The translations under genes and the position numbers were made by a program. A stretch of DNA of 64,000 nucleotides from Uranotaenia lowii (taxonomy: Eukaryota; Arthropoda; Insecta; Diptera; Culicidae). Below are positions 43,832 through 54,151 of the stretch, piece after piece (positions within the stretch are counted from its first letter, which is position 1; each line of letters opens with the position of its first letter). The stretch lies in NCBI RefSeq assembly GCF_029784155.1, contig NC_073692.1:278400413-278464412 (forward strand). Direction: 5' to 3'. The notes beneath the pieces were generated by a model that was not told the origin of the DNA, made no database searches, and saw nothing but the letters and a program-made list of their open reading frames with translations.

Positions 43832-44963
43832 CTAGCTGATCCCATAGGAACTCCGTTTCGCTTTCAATTTAGAATATGTCATCAACAGTTTGAATGAATG
43901 TCAATTTACATGCATTTTCCAGAGACAAATTCCGAATGCATTTTTAACGAATAATTGCACAAATATTGAACACGTTATATGTACGATCACTTTTTCTGTC
44001 ATTTCCTATTTAAATTGAAATCAAGAATCAATTCATCGTGCCAAAACACCCCCGTTTATGAATTTCACGTAACTATTGCAAAGCGAATTCGACTCGATCG
44101 TTACCGAACTTAGATCTCTAAAATCGATTACCCTTCCTTCAAAACTCCCGTGTGCAAATTTTCAAACCAATCCATTGGGTAATAACGTCAATATCGCAAA
44201 AAACAGTGAATAGTTAATATGGACGTCTTTTTTAGCCGCCCCTGACCGAAAATTGGATAATTAGAACCAATTGTTCATCCTTGATAATTTCTTTGTGCAA
44301 ATTTCCTTCTCAATCCGTTGAACAATAACGTCAATATCACATAAATATTGAAAAGTTGAAATTGTCGACCCCTTTTGTCGACCCCTTCCACAGAATTCGA
44401 TACCTGGAATCGATTGCTTGTCATTCAAAACACTCGTGTACTAATTTTCATCTGAATCCGATGTATAATAACACCAGTATGACAAAAATAGCGATCAGTG
44501 AATATGGACGACCCCTTTGGCTGGCCCCTTACACAAAATTTGATACCGGCAAGCGATTGCCCGTCCCCAAAACCTTCCGAGCGCAAATTTTGATATCAAT
44601 CCGATGTACACTAACGACAATATGACAAAAATATTGAAAAGTTAATATGGACGACCCCTTTTGGCGACCCCTGACCCAAAATCCAATACCTGAAATCGAT
44701 TTCCTATCTTTTAAAACACCCGTAGGCAAATTTTCATGGCGATCCGACAACAAATAACGTAAAAAAACGCGAAAACAATATTTGTCTTGTATGGACGACC
44801 CCCTTCAAAAGGGGTCATCCGAAAATCTGAAAACATTTTTCATCATTCCTGGTCCTAATGAGCATCTATGCCAAAATTCAGACCTCTAGCTTCTAAGACT
44901 GCTGAGTCTATAGTGGACAAACAAACAAACAAACACACAGAAATTGCTTTTTATATATATGGA
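43832..44963 (-). mobile_element. Non-autonomous Helitron, minus orientation
   Basis: On the minus strand it starts TCCATATATATAAAAAGCAA after A and ends GGGATCAGCTAG before T, fitting Helitron ends. The 3' hairpin is degraded. The interior is built of about five units near 143 bases, marked by GGACGACCCCTTTT at about 44221, 44365, 44506, 44649 and 44792. It interrupts the satellite region. No protein is encoded. Confidence 0.72.
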
Positions 44964-47129
44964 TTACAATTTTCATTTGATTTGACATATATTAAGTTTG
45001 TTAATGTATAAGAGTCCCCGATTCAATAGAAGTGGGTCACTCTTATTACGAATTAAGTTTCAAAGCTCAGATTCGAAATTAAGATCCAGAGACAGAATTC
45101 ATAACCCAGATCAAGAGTTCTTCATTGTCATTGGAAATTACCATTGAAAAGTATTTTGAGGAAAATCGTGTTCATTATCGTTTAAGTTCTAACTCATGAT
45201 CAGGTTTAACTATTTTCATAAAGATATGTTAGATTTTCTTAACATTTACCATGAATTTCTTTGTAATTTAACATGAAAACGTGTGCCCATTAATAAATCA
45301 TGATTATTCCTCGAAAACCGGAACAAATACTGAAAACCAGAACACCTGGTGAGACACGAAAGCCACAACCGTGGTAAAATGTCTATAATAAATAATAAAA
45401 AAAAAGAACACCTGGCACTCCTGGATTCCACTGAACTGCTGTTTAGTACCAAAACAACAAATTTTTGAGTATGAAATTGGGAGCGTATATGATGGGTTAC
45501 TGACAGCTGACAGCATTCGCGTTGGTCTCTCATAGGTATGCGGGTATTCATGAGTGCAAGTGAGATGACTATATTATTTTTGTGTTGCTAGCGCCCTACG
45601 CTCATTCTAATGAAAATCTTTAGGTAGCCATTTCAATTCCCTCGAAGTGTACGTGTACGTTTGTTGTGTTTAAAAGTTTTGTTGAAAAGTTGTGCAAATT
45701 AAAATATCTTGTGAAAGATAGTTTCCAACTTTGCTTGGTAACACTTAATAAAGGTACGTGGGTCGTTTTTTTTTTGTTTTTTTACTATGGTTTTAACCAA
45801 ATCATACCACTATCATCGTAAATTGAAAACCAAGTGAAAATGAGAAAACCGTCAAGTTTCCATCTACCGCCCAGTTAAGCGATTTTTCAACTTCAAACAT
45901 GTTTGATACGAAAACGATAGCAGATTTTAATTCGCTTTCTTTTCTAATAATCTCAAAACTGATCGACTTTCAATAAAAATTTAGTGGAATGCGAAAAACG
46001 TATAACTAACTAAACCTGGGGTTGTTCAACTGGCCCTGCCCACTCGACTTTTTCCGGTACCGGTAGTGTTTTTTTTTTAAGAAAAACTATCTTACAAGCC
46101 GTAAATTGTTCTTTGTAGTATTGTCCATGTATGGAGCTGTCAAAACTATATTTTGGATCTTGAGAGAATAAATTTTGTGAAAATTTTCTCGCAAATTTTA
46201 ACAAAGTGCGTTGACTGACAAAATGATGATTCCCGGCAAACAGCCTCAAGTAACCGATTACTTTCATCATTTTGTAACATAATCAAACTAAATGCTACTT
46301 CCAATTTACACATTTGACCGCCCATTACTAAACGCTTCAGAAACCAACAACTATTGAAGAAATCGAAAATTTTCCTATGTAAACCTATTGTGTGAAAATA
46401 AATCTATCGTTTCAAGTCGATTTCAGCCAAATATGTACTATATACCTGGTAAACAAAAACCCTTTCCGCACTAGAAGCACAGTAATGCTCAGTTCGCTAA
46501 AAGGCATCGAATTGAATAATTTGACCGAAAATGAAAATTCAAATATATAATTAATGGCTATCGTTAGCATAATTGAATGTTGTTTTTTTCAGTGATATGG
46601 TTGAAAAATGAGGCCAACAGAGATTAGATGTCTTATTTTTGGGGAAAACATCCCAGTTTTTTTTTAAATGCACATTAATGTGTGATTTTGGGCGGTAAAT
46701 GGTGTCTGGTCCGTGAATGGTAATGGTACATACTATGCTAACAGTCTACGAAGATAATAATATCTACGAATTAAAACATCATTTTCACGTCTTTGTATTT
46801 TTTCTACGTTCTTTTTGAGCCTTCCTGTATTAAATTTAGGTCACACATAGAACTTAATGAACAATATTCTACCAATTTCAATAAATAGTTTGGTTTTCAA
46901 GGAAAAATATAATTTTATGCGGAAAATGCAGTTTTTCAAAATTTTCGGGTCCTTTAGTTATTCCACCACACATTTGACTGTGATCTATTTTATTTTTTTA
47001 TTTATTTTGACGGAGCTATAACACAAGAATTCCGGTAGGCTTCGTTTGCTCCGGGATAATTTTTCAAAGTTGTGCAAATTGCATCTAGTAAAAATAAGTT
47101 TCAGTTTGGAAGTTGGGATGCCCTTCTCC

Positions 47130-47760
47130 ATAGCTGTTCACAGTGTTGAAATTTTCTATTTTAATGCAGTTCGTAACCTCCTCCCTCCAGCGTAAGTTGA
47201 TCATCGTCGTCACTGCCCTTCACTCTTTAGAAAAAAAACAGGGGTTTGATTAAAAGACTTTATGAACCTCAATTTATTTCCATCCGTTTTAAAAAATTGA
47301 TAATTAATAAGATTTTAAACTCAGTATTCAGATTACAAATTAAAATTCATATTGAGAAGTTGGACTCAGAAATTGCTTCATAGCGACACTGTTGTGGTAA
47401 CATACGATTCTCTTTTATTTGTTTCTTTTTTTTTTTTTTGATAATTTTTCAATGCAGCAAACGGTGACTAAGAGGTTTTCCCTCCGCCACCAACCCTAGA
47501 TAAAAATAGCAACAGCTTTCCAATAAGAATTTTTTCCAATCAGCGGTCGATAAAAAGGGGTTGCACAGAAGACTGCTTCGAGTTGATTTTTTTAAACCGT
47601 CTATTTTTTTCCTTATTTTTGTAAAGCATAATTTATGATAAACTAGCTTCAACCATAATTATGTGAACATTAGTTTGCGCATACAGATTGAATCGATACA
47701 TTTTCTCGATTATATGGAATAAAACATTCAATAACCCTGTTTCTCGTTCTTTAATTTAAG
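47130..47760 (-). repeat. Hairpin-type repeat family Q, inverted copy 3 with flank
   Basis: Holds the Q core inverted (GACTCAGAAATTGCTTCATA, GTTTTCCCTCCGCCACCAAC, CGATAAAAAGGGGTTGCACA). The flank GCTGTTCACAGTGTTG ... GCGTAAGTTGATCATCGTCG is shared with 49225-49340. Together they make a direct duplication with copy 4, offset about 2.09 kb. Confidence 0.75.
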
Positions 47761-48559
47761 TCTGAAAATTATCGATTTCAAGGTGTAATTTATGTTATGA
47801 TAAAATTTGTTGTTTTTTCAGCGTTTTGCTGTCAGTAGAATAAACTTAAGAGTTGTCTACATGTATTTGAACCCCGTGCATATATTTGACGTTTAGTTCC
47901 AAAATCTACTTTTCCAGTTACTGCAAAGATGGTTTGTTATATTTGGTCGTTTAACAACTGGTTTTATCCACTAAATTCAAGAAATTGAGGCTCTTTGTTC
48001 TTCAAATTTAGTCAGTCAAAAAATATTGGAAGCTTTCTTCTTTCAATTTTATATAATTAGACCTAGACTATTTACTCTGAATCAAAACGTTTTATGCGAT
48101 TGTAAACATAAACACAGATGTAAAATGGAGATTATCGAATTTGTATTCTGTATGTAAATTCTTATTTATATAAACTTTGATGATGAACTGATCAGCTCAA
48201 ATCGATGTAGGGGAATGAGGTGGGACACTATAATCATCATCATCATTAATCTTTGTTTAGAGATTATGTTTTAAATTTTGAAAAATTCTCATACACATAT
48301 AAATATGGTTTAAAAAATAATTGACATCTGATATGCAACTTGAATTAAATTTTTATTAAAAACTGATCGTAGATATTTTTAGTTCGGTAAAAAACATTTA
48401 ATGGAAATAAAAACACAAACAAAGTTGTGTTTACAATAGTTTCTTTTTGCATCTGTTAAATAAAATATTCTAACAGTTCAGATAATCGTGTATGGTGCGT
48501 TTTTCAATTTTACTCCTTATGACTGTACAAACTTTTTTAAGAGCTTTTATTTATTTCAG

Positions 48560-48842
48560 GTGTATACACAATATGAACACTCTTCGTAGTTGCAATAGAA
48601 AATCGGTGTCTGAAAACAAGACTTCTATTGGAAAAGTTGAAGCAAATAAAACCCAGTGTGAACAAGAAATTGATCAGCTTAAAATGGATGTACAAAAACG
48701 AAAGAAACGTCGTAGTCGAGCTGCCAATGACTCACTTGTTACCAGCAAAAATTCAGCACCTAAGAAAAAAAGAAAAGTATCCATTGATTCAATACCTGAT
48801 GAATTTTTCGATCTAAAATTTACACAAGAAGAAACAAAATAA
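48560..48842 (+). CDS. Terminal exon of a small nuclear protein candidate
   Basis: The exon begins after a good acceptor (TTTATTTCAG at 48550-48559) and is open to TAA 48840-48842. If translation starts at its first ATG (48573), the product has 89 residues: MNTLRSCNRK at the start, a heptad-like ENKTSIGKVEANKTQCEQEI segment, a basic run QKRKKRRSRAA, and PKKKRKV, identical to the classical SV40-type nuclear localisation signal. It ends IDSIPDEFFDLKFTQEETK. Codon-level character and the localisation signal support a real protein that enters the nucleus. Function is unknown. Upstream exons, if coding, were not identified; the acceptor implies at least one. It is flanked by repeat copies Q3 and Q4. 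Confidence 0.55.
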
Positions 48843-49224
48843 ACATGTTTGTTTGATTAAAATATTTAAGTTTGTTTTGAACAGAGACAATGTTAAGAGT
48901 AAAGATGTTAGATTAAGAGAAAATATTATAAACATTGAGAATATCATTGGAAATCAAATTTGTATTACTAATAAAAAAATGAGATTATTATTTTAAATCA
49001 ATATTGTATTACTTCAATTTATTTATTTTTCATGAGAAAATATTCATTTTAAAAACTAATTCTTTTGGATGAGGATCCATCCTACTTTTAAAACAATAAC
49101 TCTTATTTAACAATACATTATCTTAAAGTTCACTCTCTAGCACCAAGTATTGGAATGAAAACAGTAAAACAGTAGCAGAATTTTCCTACAAAGCTAGTAC
49201 ATAACGAATCGCACACTTCCTTTA

Positions 49225-49805
49225 GCCAAAGCTGTTCACAGTGTTGACATCATCAATTTAAATGCAGTTCGTCACCCCTTCTCTCCAGCGTAAGTTGATC
49301 ATCGTCGTCACTGCACTTCACTCTTTAGGAAAAAAGACTTTTTGAACCTCAATTTATTTTCATCCGTTATGAAAAATCAGTTATCAATAGAATTTCAAAC
49401 TCAGAATTCAGATTACAAATTAAAATTCATATTGAGAAGTTAGACTCAGAAATTGCTTCATAGCAACACTGTTGTGGTAACATACGATTCTCTTTTATTT
49501 GTTTTTTTTTTTTATAATTTTTCAATGCAGCATATGGTGACTACGAGGTTTTCCCTTCACCACCAACCCTAGATAAAAATAGCAACAACCTTCCAATATG
49601 ATTTTTTCCAATCAGCGGTCGATAAAAAGGGGTTGCACAGAAACACAGAAACGACTGAGAATATATTTGGAGTTGATTTTTCTAAATCGTCTATTTTTCC
49701 TTATTTTTGTAAAGCATAATTTATGATATACTAGCCTTAACCATAATTATGTGATATGAGAATAATATGGAATAAAACATTCAATAACCCTGTTTCTCGT
49801 TCTTA
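49225..49805 (-). repeat. Hairpin-type repeat family Q, inverted copy 4 with flank
   Basis: Same order as 47130-47760: GCTGTTCACAGTGTTG, GCGTAAGTTGATCATCGTCG, then the inverted Q core and TTCAATAACCCTGTTTCTCG. Copies 3 and 4 bracket the nuclear-protein exon. Confidence 0.75.
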
Positions 49806-49959
49806 AACTTAAAATCAGAAATAAGTCTTTAAAAAACACATGTGAAACCTTAACAATAAAATTGGATAAGAAATTTTCTCATGAAATCCCACAAAATTAT
49901 ATCACAAAACACTAAACATTTAATAAGGATAGTTGATAACGTCAAGGGCTCTTAAACAG

Positions 49960-50352
49960 GTTACAGTCAATCTGGACGACTTCTTTTGCAGACATGTGAC
50001 TGAAAATTTGATATCTGAAATCGATTGGCCGTTTCTCCACTCGAAATTCCCATGTGCTAATTTTTTTTCTCAATCCGATGCATAATGAAGTCAATGCCAC
50101 AAAAAAGGAAACTTTTTAAATGGACAGCCCCTTTATTTTGACATGTGAATCAAAATTTTCCTGAAAATTCCCAAATTCATTTGATGTCTTATTTAGGTAA
50201 TATCGAAAATTAAGTGAACAGTTAATATGGAGAATCCCTTTTGCCGACCCCTGCCAAAAATTTGAGTCTTAAAATTAATTGTTCGCCCTCAAAATTATTC
50301 TGTGCAAATTTTTATGGCAATCCAATGTATAATAAAGTCAATATCGAACATG
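49960..50352. mobile_element. Helitron interior fragment
   Basis: Units marked TCTGGACGACTTCTTTTG, ATGGACAGCCCCTTTATT and CTTTTGCCGACCCCTGCC, with ATCCGATGCATAATGAAGTC, match the ~143-bp internal units of the Helitron at 43832-44963. It ends where SINE-like repeat R3 begins. Confidence 0.5.
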
Positions 50353-50613
50353 GTAGCCATTTGCTCAGCAGCAGTAGCCAGCAATCGCTAAATTAATTAC
50401 AGAGGCGATCGAAAATTCGACAAAAAGTTCATCAATAAGCCGAGAATCGATCCCACGACATCTATCATGAGAGTTGAGAGGGCTAACCCCTTGACCACTA
50501 GTGAGCGTCGAGAAATGTGGCTCTCAAACTTAAACAGTTTGAAATATTTCAAGAGTAAATGAGCTTGTTGATTATCAGTTCGATTATCCCCCAAAAAACG
50601 TACTGGCCACCTT
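50353..50613 (-). repeat. SINE-like repeat, copy R3 (partial)
   Basis: Runs from GCCATTTGCTCAGCAGCAGT to AAAAAACGTACTGGCCACC. On the minus strand it has a good tRNA-like region: ACTAGTGGTCAAGGGGTTAG (A-box-like) and GTGGGATCGATTCTCGG (B-box-like). Confidence 0.6.
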
Positions 50614-50629
50614 TTTGGCTTTCTTATTG

Positions 50630-51200
50630 GCTTTCTTACAGAAAGGCATAGGGAACGGTCAGTTGGGGATATCATTAATTAAGGGTCCAAGACCCCACTT
50701 TATAGGTACCAATCGACTCAGCTCGACGAGTTACGATGATGTCCGGGAATTTGTATGTTCCATAAAAACGTTCTTAACACATTAACTCCTATTCTAGGTT
50801 TCACGATTTTGATGAATTTAGTATCAAAAAATTGCATTTTTTTTCCTGTAGGACTTATTTCAAAACCAAAAAAAAAACAAAATTGTTTAAAATTTTTCTA
50901 TTCCATAGAACATATCATGCTAACGTTGGCTCCAAAAAAGGTAGCCATTTGCTCAGCAGCAGTAGCCAGCAATCGCTAAATTAATTACAAAAGCGATCAA
51001 AAATTTGACAAAAATTTCATAAAACAGCAGAGAATCGATCCCACGCCATCTAGCATGAGAGTTTAGGAGGTTAACCCCTTGACCACTAGTGAGCGTCGAG
51101 ATATGTGGCTCTCAAACTTTAACAGTTTGAATTATTTGGATTATAAATGAACTCGTTGAATATAAGTTCGTTTATCCTCCAAAAAACGTACTGGGCACCT
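50630..51200 (-). repeat. SINE-like repeat, copy R2 (longest)
   Basis: Extends from GGCTTTCTTACAGAAAGGCA to AAAAAACGTACTGGGCACC. It combines the long segment shared with 35712-36245 and the tRNA-like region shared with R3 (minus strand GACCACTAGTGAGC complement and B-box-like GTGGGATCGATTCTC). It is the best template for the family. Confidence 0.65.
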
Positions 51201-52160
51201 TTTTTTTATATTGAGTTTAGTAATTTTTGCTATCGATTTTCTTTAATCATAATCTTTTTTATAGATTAATAATAAATAATTCAGAAATAAGGAATCCATT
51301 ATTGTGTCATTTATTTCCAAAGATAATTGACACTCTGTAAGAAAGCCTCCAATCCACTGATAAGTGTATTAAATCGGGTTTTTTTTTTTGTTTTCAGATT
51401 ATGATCACAAAAATACAAAAAAGGGGTGTCAAAACCGACTGTTCAATGAAAAGTTAAAATTGTTTCAGTAACAGTAGAAAAATTTGGAAGGTGGATTGTA
51501 AGTTGATGTAATTTGACACATTTTCGCATTTTTATATTCCCAAAACACGAAGCACATAATTTTTGACAAATTTTCAAAGGAGGTGTTTTTCGAACTTTTT
51601 ATCAAATTACAATTTTTCAGATTTTCAAATGTGTTAGAAATTCCACTTTGCACTGGATTGTGAGTATATTATCGCAAGATTTTCGGAATAAAATTATATT
51701 CAACCAAATCATCCTATAGTTAAAACATAAACTTGGTGGCCCAGCAACAGTATTGGCGTAATAAATACCAAATCCAACATTTTGGTATTTGAATAAAATG
51801 TTATTGATAGTTTTATATTAATTCTGTTAATTTATTTTTGACATATCAGTAAAAATGTATATTCTTGGAGAAAGAATATAAGAATTGAATATTGAAAAAG
51901 ATGGATAGAAAAGTTAGGCGAAAATTTACAGATGATAAAAAGAGCGAAAGAGCGGTAAAATCGAATATTAAAAAAAACGGCGATTTCCGGCTATTGAAAA
52001 TATATACCTTAGTATGCAAGTGGTTCTTGAATGAAAATGCGTTATTCCCAGAAAAAACATAAAAAATGCATGTTTAAGATAAACGATGTTAAGGGATTTT
52101 TAGGGACCAGTAAAAATTTTGAGCTGTTTGTTACACTAAGGAGTGTGTTCGAAAAAAAAA
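51201..52160. other. AT-rich DNA, no gene recognised
   Basis: No element end, RNA gene or convincing open frame is seen in this stretch. Confidence 0.4.
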
Positions 52161-52164
52161 TGCA

Positions 52165-52346
52165 ACGTTTTTTTTAAAAGACATACACCGTCTTAGCCGA
52201 TTTAGGTTTTACAGACTGAATAAATGACGTGGACAACTTAAGATTATCATTTAACACCCAGTACCGAGATGGAAATCGAACCCATGTCATCAGTGGACCA
52301 GCGACTACCGTCTTACCACGCTAACCACTCGACCACCGAGACGTAC
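52165..52346 (-). mobile_element. tRNA-derived SINE
   Basis: The minus strand starts GTCTCGGTGGTCGAGTGGTT (A box in a Ser/Leu-like D arm) and has ATGGGTTCGATTTCCATCTC, a paired T arm with B box. A tRNA-unrelated body follows, through CCACGTCATTTATTCAGTCT to GCTAAGACGGTGTATGTC and an A-rich tail (T run near 52172). The lack of a pairing acceptor stem and the attached body make this a SINE, not a tRNA gene. Confidence 0.75.
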
Positions 52347-52702
52347 AAATGTTTTGTGAATAACTTTTGAAAGCATGGATGTAAATTGAGGAAATTTTCA
52401 GCGAAGCTAGCTGGTAATGTAATGTTTATATGTGCATATTTTTGTGATGTTTTGTATAGTGGTTTTTGAGATAGCGACCAATGAAGAAGTTTTTCGACTT
52501 TAATTTTTGGGCAACACGTGCGCCATCTATAATGCACACTATGAATAACTTTTTTTTCAAATAAAGGCTATTTTTGATGAAATTTGCTGTTTCATGAAGC
52601 TTGACCTTCAAAATAACTCAAAATTTTGAATTTGGTCGAAGTTATAACGAATTTAGCCGATTGTTCTCCTTCGGCACAAAAGCAACGTATTTGACTTTTT
52701 TA

Positions 52703-54108
52703 GGGTAAGTGAGCCCTATTTTGGCATGGTCCTTATCTTGGCATGCCAACATGTCTTTTCATGTTTTTTTAGGTCCAAATTGAGCTAAAACATTTTGAAT
52801 ATATTTTCATTGCGAAGATAATAATTTGTTACAAATCTCTGCATACCGAATTTTTTGATTGTTTGTACTTTATTGAAGTAGTTAATTTTTTTCGATCTGC
52901 ATCCGAGGCAATTATGTTGGAAATCACCGTATGAAAATCAGATGAACTCACCTTTCTAGTGCAACTGTTGAATTCCCATGCGATTTCAAAAGCGGACATT
53001 CATTTGAAAAAATTGCAATAAATACTCATGCCTACAGTTAAACACGGCAAAAAATCTAAAAATACTAGAAAGACAAAAGAATTAATATTTATTTAGGTAT
53101 TGAATAAAAATTTAAAACTAATTTTGTTCCTTTTCTTGGCATGCAACTTCAATCGAAATACACCACCAGTGTTGGAAGCTAGAAAAAATTCATGTTCATT
53201 AAAGAGGTATTTTTGGGCTGATGTTTTCCCTGAAAATTCGTTTAAAACTACGCACAAATGTTTTCATACTAATTGGGTTGTATGATAAGACCGTTTCTAT
53301 CAACTTAAGCATCGAAATAAGTTGGAGAACATAAAAGATTCGACTGACTAAAAGTCATATCCAAGCATTGAAAATGCAAAAATCGCTATGTGGGAACCAT
53401 GAATCGAAGGTACATTGGTGTGCGTGAGAACAGCATTTGCATTGCAGTCTGCCGAGCAAAAGCCACGTGGTCTCCTACAGAACACAGTGGTTCGAAATAA
53501 AAAAAAAAAAAATGAAATTAAGCAACTCGCAAGACTTAAGATGTTTTGCTTACCTAAAAACTGTTAGATCAATGGCAATTTATAACTTTAGTATATAAAA
53601 TACATAATTCATTGAGTTTTGGAATCGTTTTCTATTGCTTGGGAACCATATAAATACTCAGATTTAATTTTTTGGATTTTTGTTCGGATTTTTTCCTGGA
53701 AACAGAAGTTGGAAGTTCAGGAAAATATCGTTTTTCTTCCAATTATTCCTTATAACATTAGATGTGAGTCGAATTAAAAAAAATGTTTTAGCAAGGTTTA
53801 CATTCTAACATCTTTTTGGCGTGTCAAACCACTGCGCAACGCCCCGGGCATTCGAGATGGCTCTTGCTAGAAGCTCAGAATCTCAGCTAACAAATCCAAA
53901 AGGGCAAAATTTTAAAATACCATTCAAGGAATTTTTCAATTTCTTATTTTATGAAACCAAACTCCACAATATGAAGATAGTTGTTTCGTAGTGAAAATAA
54001 CCCTATGTGTTGCAACCGCAAGTCTCTTAGAGTACTTTACTATCAACTTATGGTCTATAAAAACTCAAAAGGAAAAATTTAAACAATCTATATATATAAA
54101 AATGAATT

Positions 54109-54151
<43 letters not shown>

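Larger units (their letters stand above)
37860..47130. repeat. Diverged satellite-like region (units of about 430 bp)
   Basis: A unit containing GCTCCGCGATTTTTTTTAA, a phrase like GTTGTGCAAATTG, TTTCCAACCTTGCTTGG, AAAGGTACGTGGGTCG and AAATCAAGTGAAAATGAG recurs near 38000, 38640, 39070, 39500, 39650, 40190, 40720, 43760, 45700 and 46740. Later units are more diverged and broken by other elements. A longer 5' block with CAGCTGACAGCTGACG and TGCTAGCGCCCAACGCT (37870-37980) recurs at 45500-45600. No open frame is shared among units. It could be an old tandem family or the non-coding exons and introns of a duplicated gene. Confidence 0.6.

Noticed and set aside
52250..52346. Ser/Leu-type tRNA gene
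   Set aside because: A and B boxes are good, but the acceptor stem does not pair and a SINE body follows.
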